A stretch of 64,000 bases of DNA from the NCBI RefSeq assembly GCF_003952465.1, contig NZ_CP034448.1:7541001-7605000 (forward strand). Reading direction: 5' to 3'. Both the position numbers and the translations under genes were made by a program. The stretch comes from Mesorhizobium sp. M1B.F.Ca.ET.045.04.1.1. GTDB taxonomy: Bacteria > Pseudomonadota > Alphaproteobacteria > Rhizobiales > Rhizobiaceae. Below, piece after piece: positions 10,201 to 18,640 of the stretch (position 1 is its first letter; every line of letters starts with the position of its first letter). A model generated the notes under the pieces. It did not search any database. It was given only the letters and a program-made list of their open reading frames with translations, and was not told where the DNA came from.

Positions 10201-10369
10201 GGACCACCGCCTTTCCGTCTGAACCCGTCTCGGCAGGCGAAGTCCGCTCGACGAACGACCTCGACAGCCGGGGCGAAGCGTCGAAGTCGAACCCGAACTC
10301 GACGAACTGGATGCCGCTGTCCGGCACCAGCGTGAAGCCTTCGCTGAAATCGGCGAGGTTGGTCAGCAT
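7244..10369 (-). CDS. srfB: SrfB family protein with Hsp70/actin-like ATPase fold
   Basis: Starting at the ATG at 10369 (GAGG 7 bases upstream) the protein has 1041 aa, the size expected for SrfB (COG4457). Motifs typical of the Hsp70/actin ATPase fold are visible: phosphate-1 DIGNSRSCG near residue 282, phosphate-2 DVGGGTTD at 607-614, and an adenosine-like LLTGRP further on. There is no signal peptide, so it is cytoplasmic. It stands between srfA and srfC, the conserved srfABC order. An in-frame start 39 bases upstream is less likely because it lacks a good ribosome binding site. SrfB probably works with SrfC in an NTP-driven complex; this is inferred from conserved adjacency. Confidence 0.9.
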   Translation of the reverse strand: MLTNLADFSEGFTLVPDSGIQFVEFGFDFDASPRLSRSFVERTSPAETGSDGKAVVRLLPNWTDDDPEGDQQPYPQQGADEAYDITKAVALNTFLDRWVPMPFFKIEPGKDDLGNEIYAQGPTDWVRVRVTETKRAHGDRKGTHRAIFAFDSSLAPRRMNRPYLAPCPEDAMRTESFRFVSRLPDVISFLSHKIDVPGQGPVDAQKWLDDWLKDIFHAFKKQQRKGKELRPEDFPYQFEHLARYITFVQFLASVITPVRVTLIDTVSENRNVQPVDVDLVLDIGNSRSCGLLIQSFPDDVNVDLNNSVVLELRDLSKPELVYRDPFESQCELVAAEFGAEDIARRSGRPRAFFWPSLLRIGPEASRLRGESEGTEAATGLSSPKRYLWSSDPVLQEWRFRTASQGHSGTEPLIERSMYRFVNDRGDVLEQVEADRRQFKVKVKDSDLQTASRFCFSRSAFFTFMLVEIIAQAMSMMNNPGTRRERRLKDAPRRLRRIIMTIPSATPVQEQRILRSRAEAAVKLLWSLSGWGESSMGINSQRPEIHCSWDEASSVHLVYLYGEAVQKLGGSIRTLFDVLGKDRERPTTLPASKSKQKAERSLRIASVDVGGGTTDLMVTTYFQTDNVALYPDQNFREGFRIAGDDLLKTVIERLVIPRLEEGLAQAGMPNARNYLKDRFAGDNPNMSEQEKHLRRQFVLQVLQPIAIGVLSECETLPPTSHKTEIRKAGSFFDADGRAGTDGEIPVDARILGYLKENMGALEAGQFSIADCDIAIDPQAVDECVLSIFDGVFDNIAEAINHLDADVVLLTGRPMRLPPMINLFMNKMSVRPDCVIPIKDYRVGTWYPFRGVSNTHIDDPKTTAVVGAMLCALSEAQITNFTLYSKYLRMKSTARYIGRLQGNATLPDETLLFSDIDLDKSEAAAEAEFDYHSPVRIGFRQLPLERWVATPLYKLMAGASRSARGMRKPVRVTIARNVESPGEDEASEIELLSSEATREEFVIEDAEDADGAPVKRMMELKLDTLAVETGDGYWLDTGIISIQ

Positions 10370-10466
10370 TCCGGAGCCTCGCTGGAGTTGGTTTGACGGA
10401 TTCCGCAAGGCTGCCTGGGATCGCCGGGTAAGTTCAGTTTCATGCGCGGTCCTGACATGGAGGCAA

Positions 10467-11783
10467 CTACCGTTTGCAGCTGTTCGCCGAACAACTGGAG
10501 AGTTTCTGCGGGATTAAGTTGCACGATGGCAGCGGATCGCCCGAGTTCCAAAACAGGGCCTGCCCGATGCCGCCTCCGTTCTTGTAATGCGTGACCGTTC
10601 CGGGGCAAATGACCTCTTGTCCGTCGAGCCTGAACCTTAGGTCGAAGGGGACGGTTACATCCCTGTCGCCTACAGTCGTCACGTATGCGAGCACCTCGAA
10701 CTTATAGGAGCCAGGAGCGATATTTTCTTTCCACACGAGGTTCTCGACTGGGTCTGACCTTACGTTTTCCGTGAGGTTTTTGTTTGAATCGATGTCTTTC
10801 ATGCCGTCGCCGCAAGAGGGGCCTTTGACGCTCTGATTGCCGCCAAGCTTTCCTCCGGGGCAGAAGGAATTCAGGTCGAGGTCGTCGAGGGTGTGCCACG
10901 ACAACGTTACCTGCAGCTTTCCGGTCTTGCCGCCCCCGCCGTTCACTTTTTTGTCCATGTCCTTCGACAGGTCCGACTTGGGCGGAGGCACGCAAGAGTT
11001 CAGATGCCGCCTGAGCTGTTCCTCCAGCACCGCCGCCTCCGCCATGAGTTCCTGCGTGCGCAGGCTTGCCTGGTCTACCGTCGGCTGCGGCGCCACAAGG
11101 GCGCAGTAAGCGCCTCCTCCCTTGCCGAAGGCCGTGAGCCCAAACGGTAGCGCCACGCCGCAGGCGGGCAACAGAAGCCAGGCGATGGCCCCGGCAAGCG
11201 CGACAGGGATGAGCCACAGGAGGCTTCCAGTTAGCCAGCCCCAGGAACGGGGAGCTGGCGGGACCGGGAGAGGCGGAGGGGCGACCGGCAGCAACTTGTC
11301 GGTTTTCCCCGATATCTCTCCCTTGCCGCTCGTCTCCGCGTCGTGCCGCTCGTATCCCCATGCCGTCAGGACGAGCATTCCGTCGCCCCTGCCGGAGCCC
11401 CCGGAAATCCAGACGTTCTCGTCTCCCGGGAATGTCACCGCGTTGCGCAGCGCCGTCGCCGTGGACCTTGCGGCAGCGTCACCCCGGCTATCCTGCGCCG
11501 CCGCCGCGCGGAGGACGGCCTGCACGGATTGGCGGAGGCGTGCCCTGTAGATGGCGGCAGTTTCGTCAGGGAGGTCGTTCAGGCGGACGAGCGCCTCCTC
11601 GCGCTCCGTATACCAGTCGATTCCCGAGCCGTCCTTGCGGGGCACGGGCTCCGCCAGCTCCAGCCCGATCCCGTTGGGGAACTCGCGGCCAAGGATCGCC
11701 TGCATCCTGTGCACCGAACGCTCCGCGGTGGACCCGAGGGAACGCATGAGGCTGAGAGTCGTGGTTGCGACGAACTGGCTCAT
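10467..11783 (-). CDS. srfA: SrfA-like membrane protein
   Basis: The start at 11783 overlaps the protease stop as ATGA and gives 438 aa; the longer open frame upstream is the protease gene read in another frame. The N-terminal part carries features I associate with SrfA: a DWY motif at 56-58 after a Pro-rich stretch, then an FPG...LTAWG segment around 118-143, comparable with the TFWGF region of SrfA. One transmembrane helix lies at about 183-206. A short coiled coil (235-262) leads to a C-terminal beta-rich domain with cysteines, probably periplasmic (KLQVTLSWHTLDDLDLN). The position just before srfB supports the call. Family assignment is from memory of weakly conserved motifs. Confidence 0.7.
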   Translation of the reverse strand: MSQFVATTTLSLMRSLGSTAERSVHRMQAILGREFPNGIGLELAEPVPRKDGSGIDWYTEREEALVRLNDLPDETAAIYRARLRQSVQAVLRAAAAQDSRGDAAARSTATALRNAVTFPGDENVWISGGSGRGDGMLVLTAWGYERHDAETSGKGEISGKTDKLLPVAPPPLPVPPAPRSWGWLTGSLLWLIPVALAGAIAWLLLPACGVALPFGLTAFGKGGGAYCALVAPQPTVDQASLRTQELMAEAAVLEEQLRRHLNSCVPPPKSDLSKDMDKKVNGGGGKTGKLQVTLSWHTLDDLDLNSFCPGGKLGGNQSVKGPSCGDGMKDIDSNKNLTENVRSDPVENLVWKENIAPGSYKFEVLAYVTTVGDRDVTVPFDLRFRLDGQEVICPGTVTHYKNGGGIGQALFWNSGDPLPSCNLIPQKLSSCSANSCKR

Positions 11784-13441
11784 TGGGCGGCCTTCGGCTG
11801 CCCAGCGGCCGGGGCGGGGGCTGGGACGCAGGGCTTGTCCGTCGGCGTTACCGTCACGCCGTTCGACGACAGGAACTGGATCGCGTCGCGGGCGCTGAGG
11901 GAGAAGTTGAGCTTTTGGGCGTTTTCCCCATCGAGGATTATGAAGGTGTTTACCCCGACGGCCCGGCCGCATGCGTCCGAGAGCGGTCCTCCGCTGTTGC
12001 CCCGCGAGATGTTCGCCGAGTGCGTGATGACCTTTGTCGCCCCGTCCTGCGGCATGGCCATCACGTTGCCTTGGGTGACGACCATCTCGAGATTGCCTAT
12101 CCCGTCGGTCTTCCCGTTGATAATGTCGCGGTAGGTCTTGTCCATGGACATCACGAAGCCTGGGAAACCTCCCGCAACGACGCTGTCCAGCCTGCCGATC
12201 GCGGTCGAAAGCTGCAGGGCCGTCACGTCGCTGGGCGCGTCGTCCACGCGCAGGAGGGCGAAGTCCGGGTCTCCGGACGCGCTCGCGGCGGCTTTGGCGA
12301 CGACATGCGCCGGAACCGCCCGGCCGAGCGCCTTGCTGGCGACGAACACTGTGTCGCCCGCGCCTTCGACAACGTGGTTGTTGGTGAGAATGTCCCGCTG
12401 GCCAACGAAGAAACCGCTTCCGGTGCTGAGCATGTTCCCCGAGAGAGGCGCGAGCACGAGTACCGTGGCCGAGTCGAGGGACGCCAATAGCGCCTGGGGC
12501 GATCCGGGCGACGGTGGCGGCGACGGTTGTCCGGCAGCGGCGGGCTTTGGCGGATCCAGCATCTTGGGGCCGAGCACCGAGGCGTCCGCGTTGCACGCGG
12601 CCTTCGCGAGCTCCGCCTTGAGCTTGCCTATCCGCTCCTGGAGGTTCCGGTTGACCTCCGCGTTGTCCACGAGGGAAGGCGGCTGGGGCGGCTGGAGCGC
12701 CTCCGGGTAGAGGAGGTTTCCCGGCCAAGCCGCGTAGATCAGGCAGGCGGCGAATACGAGCGAAACCGCCAGGAGGGGCCAGGGCGAAATCCGCCTGGGT
12801 CTTGACGGAGCCGTCACTTGAGGCATCCCGGAGGTGCTTGCGGGCTTGGTAGGCTTGGCAAGCTGCGCCGGAGCCACCCTTGCCGGACCGGAACTGGCAC
12901 CGCCGACCGTCCATGCCTGGCCTGGCACCCGGGGCGACAGCCCGAACGGCAGGTAGGGTCCGATCGTTCTTTCGCTGTGCCGCGCGAATGCGGCTTGGGA
13001 GGCGCGCGCCTCTTCCGGCAGCGCCCCCCAGTTCGTGAGGACGGCGTTGTCGCTGACGGCCATGATCGAGCTTTCGTCAGCGACATTCAGCATCGCCGCT
13101 ACGGTCTCGCCGATCTCCTGGTCGGCAAGCGCCGGACGAAGCGCCTCGATCCGCGCCGTCAGCGCTGACGCGACCCGCGCGCGCATCCCACGGTCCAGCG
13201 TTTCCATCTGTTTCGCATCGTCGTCGAATGCGCCAAACCATGCGACGACAAGGCGGCCGCCGTCTTGCTCCTTGACGTTAGGCTCCGAGAACAGGCGCGA
13301 CGCCCCATCTCCGCACAACTGGTCTATGCGCGCGAATGTGGTTCCGCAGTCAAGCCATAGCGACTTCCCGGCGACGACCAATACGTCGGCCGCACGCACC
13401 TGCGTCGATCGAATGAAATGGACGTTGCCCCGCCCAGCCAT
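11780..13441 (-). CDS. Membrane-anchored trypsin-like serine protease (HtrA-type fold)
   Basis: The protein has 553 aa. Residues 1-180 form an unrecognised, presumably cytoplasmic domain resembling a PP2C-like or sensor fold only vaguely. One transmembrane helix lies at about 218-240, then a short coiled coil (260-280) and a Pro-rich linker. The protease domain has an intact catalytic triad: H356 in TNNHVV, D393 in DPDFALLRVD and S483 in RGNSGGPL. There is no PDZ domain. The protease domain is thus predicted to lie outside the cytoplasm. It is the first gene of the srf operon and is coupled to srfA, so it may process or signal to the other members; targets are unknown. Confidence 0.87.
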   Translation of the reverse strand: MAGRGNVHFIRSTQVRAADVLVVAGKSLWLDCGTTFARIDQLCGDGASRLFSEPNVKEQDGGRLVVAWFGAFDDDAKQMETLDRGMRARVASALTARIEALRPALADQEIGETVAAMLNVADESSIMAVSDNAVLTNWGALPEEARASQAAFARHSERTIGPYLPFGLSPRVPGQAWTVGGASSGPARVAPAQLAKPTKPASTSGMPQVTAPSRPRRISPWPLLAVSLVFAACLIYAAWPGNLLYPEALQPPQPPSLVDNAEVNRNLQERIGKLKAELAKAACNADASVLGPKMLDPPKPAAAGQPSPPPSPGSPQALLASLDSATVLVLAPLSGNMLSTGSGFFVGQRDILTNNHVVEGAGDTVFVASKALGRAVPAHVVAKAAASASGDPDFALLRVDDAPSDVTALQLSTAIGRLDSVVAGGFPGFVMSMDKTYRDIINGKTDGIGNLEMVVTQGNVMAMPQDGATKVITHSANISRGNSGGPLSDACGRAVGVNTFIILDGENAQKLNFSLSARDAIQFLSSNGVTVTPTDKPCVPAPAPAAGQPKAAQ

Positions 13442-14352
13442 CAGGCCTTCCCCACCGCACGTGCTGCCCGTTAACTAAAGCGCGGCATCCCCGGCGGCAT
13501 ACTTCGGCGGAAACAAACTCTGTGTCAACAAGCGCTTACTGGATTTGGCCGCCATGCTTAAAATGAGAGGACAGAAGTCATACTTGCTTTCCGGCAGCTC
13601 GGATGGCGATGGTCTTACATCGCTGAAGTAGCCGCATACCCCATTTGGGCTATCGCGCCTCAAAAGCTCGAGGAATATGGAGCGCGCGCCTCAATCGCGC
13701 CGCAGGCGGAGAGAAGTCTTAGCCGGCCTTGCCAAGGCGGCTTCAGCCTGCTCTTGCCGTGCTTTGACGGGGAATGCATCGCCGTCGATCTACGATTCTG
13801 AGAGGGGTACAAACGGTCGTTAATGCGTTCGCCGTAGGGTCGTCGGGGCTCGCGACCGGAACCGTCGTCCCACTCCTGGCGTCGCGAACTCAGACGGCAA
13901 ATTGCCGATGAGGGCTCAGGTCGTTTACCGCACGAAATTCGGCTTAGCCGTCAAAAAGGCCTCGGGAATTCGCGGTTCCCGGATGACCAATCCGGGTGTG
14001 CCGCCAATCAACTCACGGATGGTTTTGCCGCCGATCCCGGATTCAGTTGCCAAGGGGCGGCAACAACTAGGACGAGGGAAGATTAGGGCACTTCCGCTAT
14101 TCGTCTGATTAATCGGCCAATTCACACGGTAGCGTATTCTTATCTGAATAGATATCGTACTAATGAACGCGCAGGTCCGCTTTCTGCGGCAGCAGCGTCA
14201 AAATAATTCGTTCATGGTTCGGCCGACCCGGCGCCACCGTTCCTACGTATTAATGTATTACGCAGTTCTAATGTTTTAGTGGTGCAACTATTTCGAATGC
14301 GCTACAGGGAACGCGCGCTCCCCAAACGGTGTACGATATAGGAAAACGTGAG
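13442..14352. other. Intergenic region without a convincing gene
   Basis: About 900 bases separate the divergent srf operon and the LuxR-type gene. Short open frames exist on both strands but none has a good start, recognisable domain or neighbour support. The region must contain the promoters of both transcription units. The part from about 14110 to 14330 is AT-richer than its surroundings. I could not pick out a convincing promoter or operator. Confidence 0.5.
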
Positions 14353-15495
14353 ATGCTGCATAATGAGCAGGAAGAGGCCATTATAGACCGGTTGTATGAA
14401 GCCGCAGCAATACCTGAAAAATGGGGTGGCAGAGGTGTCCTCGACGCTTTGGCCAATCTATGTGGCTGCACAGACTCAGCAATCATGTCGGTTCGCGATC
14501 ATACCCTCGCAGGCTGGACTGCCAACGAGATCGCATTTCCGAAATTGGTCGTTTACGTCCGTGACAATTGGCTTGGCCAGAATCCGTACGTGTTGAGCGC
14601 CGAACGCCTGCGCCGGTTTTCACAACCTCGCTTCGTTATGGACACCGAGGTGATGTCAGCCGAGGAAATGCAGGAAAGCTACTATTACCAGAAGTTCATG
14701 CACCCCTACGGGATGTACTGGCATGCTGGCACCAACATCATGTCGCCCAATGGCGACACGGTGAAACTGTCGGTACACAGAAGCTATGAGGCCGGACCGC
14801 TGGACGCTGCGCTTATCGCCAGGCTCAATTCCCTGCGGCCGCATATCGCACGTGCGTGCGTTCTGACCGCAAGGTTGAGATTCGCACAGCTTCATGCCGC
14901 AGTGGAAGTGTTGAACTCCGTCGGATTGCCGGCCGCAGCCTTAAGAGATGGCCGGCTGGCGCTGGCCAATAATCTCTTCGAAAAGCTGATGCCCGATGTC
15001 GCCCAGGATCGACGCAGCCGCCTGGCATTCATGCAAACGGCTGCCGACAAGAGGTGGGCCAGTATTTTGATGAAACCGATTAACCTTCGGAACGGCACGT
15101 TTCCGCTCGCATCGACCGAGGAACGCCCGATGATGGTCGTACACGTTCTCCCCGTTGCCGGCGCTGGAAAGGACATATTTCCGGTGGCGGATTCCTTGAT
15201 GATTCTCGCCTCAAGCGAAACATGCCACAAAATTGCTCCTGAAATCCTGCTCAGCCTTTTTGATTTCACGCCAGCAGAGATTTCCATAACAAACAGCATT
15301 CTCTCTGGCGCCTCACTCGAGGAAATAGCCCGTGCACGGAGAGTTTCAGTTGAGACAGTACGCGTGCAGTTGAAGGCGATCTTCGCTAAAACCGGCACGC
15401 ATAGGCAGACCGAACTCGTAAAGCTACTCGGTGGCGTGGCAAGCGCGTCCAATATTGTCGATCGCGTGCCCTCCGAAGGGCGGCGCTCCCCTTGA
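14353..15495 (+). CDS. LuxR-family HTH transcriptional regulator
   Basis: I start at the ATG at 14353 (AGGA 9-10 bases upstream), 380 aa; a GTG at 14329 is possible. The C-terminal 65 residues form a LuxR/FixJ-type helix-turn-helix (FTPAEISITNSILSG...LEEIARARRVSVETVRVQLKAIFAKTG). The N-terminal 300 residues are an unassigned sensory region and I see no recognisable autoinducer-binding domain or receiver domain. It is a single-gene unit divergent from the srf operon across 900 bases, so it is a candidate regulator of that operon, but nothing in the sequence proves it. Confidence 0.85.
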   Translation: MLHNEQEEAIIDRLYEAAAIPEKWGGRGVLDALANLCGCTDSAIMSVRDHTLAGWTANEIAFPKLVVYVRDNWLGQNPYVLSAERLRRFSQPRFVMDTEVMSAEEMQESYYYQKFMHPYGMYWHAGTNIMSPNGDTVKLSVHRSYEAGPLDAALIARLNSLRPHIARACVLTARLRFAQLHAAVEVLNSVGLPAAALRDGRLALANNLFEKLMPDVAQDRRSRLAFMQTAADKRWASILMKPINLRNGTFPLASTEERPMMVVHVLPVAGAGKDIFPVADSLMILASSETCHKIAPEILLSLFDFTPAEISITNSILSGASLEEIARARRVSVETVRVQLKAIFAKTGTHRQTELVKLLGGVASASNIVDRVPSEGRRSP

Positions 15496-15555
15496 CCGGC
15501 GCGCCGCTCCGGCTTTTCGCTACCGCGCCGGAACTACCGGACAGCAAGTGAGACA

Positions 15556-15849
15556 TTAGCCGCAGGAATTCCTGCAGACGTTGTAGTTGTCCATACAATC
15601 CGAGCCTCCGATTGCTTTGCAGTGTCGATATACGATCTCGCAATCAGACGTGCACTGTTTCACATGGTGAACGACGCCGTTCGACGGCTTAGGGCGAAAA
15701 TTCCTGAGAACTCCGGACATCAGCGGAAGGTTCACGTAGCTAATCGGCGGAGCCAGGATTTTTCCCGCGACGACGGCTTGCGACACTGCGCTTGCCTGGC
15801 ACGGAATGCTAAGTGCGGAAAGCGCAAATACGATTGGAAGCATCTTCAT
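15556..15849 (-). CDS. Small exported cysteine-rich protein
   Basis: The 97-aa product has a clear signal peptide (MKMLPIVFALSALSIPCQASA) and a short mature part with six cysteines clustered at the C-terminus (CTSDCEIVYRHC...CMDNYNVCRNSC), which suggests disulfide bonds. GGGGA 7-8 bases upstream supports the start. No family is recognised. It is convergent with the LuxR-type gene and has no operon partner. Confidence 0.6.
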   Translation of the reverse strand: MKMLPIVFALSALSIPCQASAVSQAVVAGKILAPPISYVNLPLMSGVLRNFRPKPSNGVVHHVKQCTSDCEIVYRHCKAIGGSDCMDNYNVCRNSCG

Positions 15850-16366
15850 TTACCATCCCCGTTGATAGCCTCTGACAACTTCAGAGGGGGACAGTTTCCA
15901 AAACTGGGACGAGGTTCACATCACCTATTTGGGATATACGACCCAGAAACCGTAACCGGACCAAGGCTCCGTCCGCGTCTGAGTACGGATCGTCAAGGAC
16001 GCGGGACCGGCTCGCCGCGTCCCAAGCAAAAAGGCTGCTGTCGATGCGTGGGCAGCCGGAGCGCCCAGTGGCGCCGGGAGCTATTCTGCACCTGGGCAGG
16101 TAAACCAGCGTCGGCGGCGAAGCGGTTACATCCCTCCAGTTTTTCGTTGAGAGACGGTCTGCGAGCATCAGAGATCGAGGTGTGCGCTGGGGCAGGATTA
16201 AGCTGGGCCAGACACCGTCGCCATGAGTTTCACCCCCTTGGGTCCGGCGCATACTGATCGTTCACCAAGCGCGATCGCCAACTGGAGACCAACCCGGTGG
16301 TCACTGCCCAGGGGCGATATTTTACGCGCGGCGCAACAGCCGGGTTTAATCGCGCTGGCATGGACC
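15850..16366. other. Intergenic stretch, nothing recognised
   Basis: About 500 bases upstream of the small Cys-rich gene. Open frames on both strands lack plausible starts and show no known domain. It holds the promoter of the minus-strand gene at 15849. Confidence 0.4.
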
Positions 16367-16600
16367 TTACCAGGCCATGTCGAGCCGCCAGCTATCAGGC
16401 TGCAGATCGAGCGATTGGGGCAGACGCCACGCACGGTTCATGAGAACAGAGAACCTCAACGCGTCTCCGTGCGAGAGGCCGAAAAGGACATTGCCGTTGG
16501 ACTCTGCTACGGTATCTTTCACAGCATCCCAAACGATCCATTCTCCGCTTGGATCGCACAACGGCTCGTAAGGACCCCTGCCAATTAGGGTAATGTTCAC
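16367..16600 (-). CDS. Small conserved-looking hypothetical protein
   Basis: A 77-aa frame starting with GTG has natural amino-acid composition (MNITLIGRGPYEPLC..., WIVWDAV, VLFGLSHGDALRF). GGAGG lies 15-20 bases upstream of the start, which is rather far. No domain is recognised. The opposite-strand frame across the same bases is longer but has a less protein-like composition. Function unknown. Confidence 0.4.
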   Translation of the reverse strand: MNITLIGRGPYEPLCDPSGEWIVWDAVKDTVAESNGNVLFGLSHGDALRFSVLMNRAWRLPQSLDLQPDSWRLDMAW

Positions 16601-17008
16601 GATCCTAAACTAACCTCCGGGATCAATTTGGGGGGCGTCATATACGCGACGGAGTAAGCTTCCAGTCATGCGCCAACATCCCCCATTTGGGGTTACATGG
16701 CGCTTCATGCGCTCGGCGCCAATGCCATTCTTAGCCTGGCCATCCAGCAAGGTTTCCCCACGTCAACGGCAAAGATCGTTTGAAGGTGCTCGGAGCGGCG
16801 ACAAGAGATCCCACACGCCCCTGAATAACTGCGTCTCCTGATTCGCACGACGATTTCTCGTCGGCGCGGCAAGCGCCTCCCGCGCCGTGTTCCGACCAAC
16901 TGCGTGACGGCCCTCTCAATTGATTATACCTCAAATGGGTAATGCGCTGCCGCGCCCGTGCGGCATTCTCGCCCACGAGTTTACACGATGAGTTCCCGGG
17001 GGAATGCG

Positions 17009-17563
17009 ATGCACAGATTGATGCGGCGAAGTCTGGCCTTTACGACAGCGAGTTGCTTGGCCTTAGCGACCTTAACTGAGACGGGCTGTGTGTCCCTCCC
17101 AGAGGATCAGATAGCCTACAATGCCTGCACGTCATTCCATAACAGCGTCTTTCTGAGAAAGCCCGGGCACAAGGCGATCGTTTCTGGCGTGGCGGGCAGT
17201 TCGACCCGGTGCTATTGGAACTGGTCCCAGCCGAGCACTGCAACTGCCGTTGCCCGAGCGATGGCAGATTGCCACAAGACTTATTCCAGATGTTTTCTCT
17301 ATGCGTCGGACCGCGGCTGGGACGACTGGGTGACCCGGATATCCAACAACGGCGGCGTCACGAACGAAACACGAAACATCCAAGCGAACAACGACGCCGC
17401 AGCCAGCGCGATAGTAGCCGGCTTGGCCGCCGGGCTGGCCGCCGGCGGTGGCTCATACGTTCCGCCGCGTCAAAGCAGACCCGGCGGTAGTGGCGGTGGG
17501 GGCGGCAATTGCCCAGGGGCCACGATCGCCGTTGACCCCGTGACGTGCAAACCTCTGCATTGA
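17009..17563 (+). CDS. Lipoprotein with Gly-rich tail
   Basis: Starting at the ATG at 17009 (GGGGGA 5 bases upstream) the 184-aa product has a lipoprotein signal peptide with lipobox LTETGC. The mature protein has several cysteines (CTSFHNS, TRCYWNW, DCHKTYSRC) and several aromatic residues. A Gly-rich segment (AGLAAGLAAGGGS, GGSGGGGGNC) lies near the end, before CPGATIAVDPVTCKPLH. It is not assigned to a family. It is followed 64 bases later by another Cys-rich membrane protein on the same strand. Confidence 0.65.
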   Translation: MHRLMRRSLAFTTASCLALATLTETGCVSLPEDQIAYNACTSFHNSVFLRKPGHKAIVSGVAGSSTRCYWNWSQPSTATAVARAMADCHKTYSRCFLYASDRGWDDWVTRISNNGGVTNETRNIQANNDAAASAIVAGLAAGLAAGGGSYVPPRQSRPGGSGGGGGNCPGATIAVDPVTCKPLH

Positions 17564-17627
17564 TGAGACCGGCGGCTGCAGTCCTACTGCACAAACCCAT
17601 ACAGCCCAAACCACAAATGAGGCACCC

Positions 17628-18227
17628 ATGAGGAAGCCTGATTCAGTCAGCGTCGCCCCGAAGCTCGGATTTCTCTATCGAATTGGCCGGTGCCCGAAGT
17701 GCATGCGGCAGTCACTCCTGTTCGCGGTCGCAAGCCTTTCTTTGTGGGCGGCCAGCCTGGCGGCTGATTCCATATATGGCGGCGTGTTCTATGGCTTAAC
17801 CGTCGCTCACTATCTACTCACGGCGCTGTCAATAGGAGCGATCCTCCTTTGGCTGCTTCATCTCTGCGTCTATGCGTTCCGCACCGCCTTCGGCGCCGGC
17901 TCCGCAACATCACGGTCGGTATCCGGCCTTGCAGCAAATCGGACGTCCAGTCGTTTGCCTGCGGCGGCGCGGCGGCACGCGTTGCGTACTCTGGCTAAGG
18001 CTTTCGTCGGCGCCGCCGTCGCCACTGTTCTGCCGTCGATGGCATTGGCCTTTAATGAGTGCCCTGGACAGCTTACGTGTGGCTTCTCCTCGTGCGCGCC
18101 CAGTTCCGGCACCTACTGCTGTCCGAAAGGCTATCCGATTCTCAGCCTTTGCAATTGCCGCTGCTACGCAAGCGTTCAGGGCCTCAACTGCAATCAGACC
18201 GGGTCATGTTTCGACGAGAACTTCTGA
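17628..18227 (+). CDS. Membrane protein with exported cysteine-rich C-terminus
   Basis: The 199-aa protein has two hydrophobic helices near the N-terminus (about residues 28-46 and 52-78) that look like a hairpin. A basic loop then leads into a third hydrophobic stretch (RTLAKAFVGAAVATVLPSMALA), which resembles an internal signal sequence. The remaining 55 residues contain 11 cysteines (CGFSSC, YCCPKGY, CNCRCY) and are probably disulfide-bonded outside the cytoplasm. No family is recognised. It probably forms a unit with the preceding lipoprotein gene. Confidence 0.6.
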   Translation: MRKPDSVSVAPKLGFLYRIGRCPKCMRQSLLFAVASLSLWAASLAADSIYGGVFYGLTVAHYLLTALSIGAILLWLLHLCVYAFRTAFGAGSATSRSVSGLAANRTSSRLPAAARRHALRTLAKAFVGAAVATVLPSMALAFNECPGQLTCGFSSCAPSSGTYCCPKGYPILSLCNCRCYASVQGLNCNQTGSCFDENF

Positions 18228-18640
18228 ATTTGCTTCTATAACGGCAACCCCAAATTCGGACACAACCGGTTTGTCCCACTCTGAGCAGAGCGGAAACTAT
18301 TTCACGGCCGAAACGGCCGCCACCGGGATGCCGCCCCTGGCGAGGTAGGCCTAGACGCCGCTCCTCGGCATGAGGCGCAGCGCGTAAGGCCCTCTGACAG
18401 ACAATTCACAGCCCAGCATTGATTTCAGGAGTGTTGACATCGCGGATGCTGCGCTTCACAAGGGGCAATGGTCGAAGACGATACGCACATCGTATCTCGT
18501 TTGGCCCGCATTCCCACCGGCGGGATGCGGGGATATCGAGTGCGCTAGCTCATTTGCGGTAACGATCCCTGGCCTCGCCACCCTGGACGAGGCTTTTCGC
18601 ACGAGCAGTACCTCGTCCTTTTGTCAGGACGGAGTACACT

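Noticed and set aside
12138..12914. Upstream extension of the srfA frame through the protease gene
   Set aside because: The extension overlaps the protease coding sequence in another frame; the ATGA-coupled start at 11783 gives a SrfA-like protein of normal build.
13925..14125. A 66-codon minus-strand frame upstream of the LuxR-type gene
   Set aside because: No clear start signal and no recognisable family; part of the sequence looked protein-like but not enough to call.
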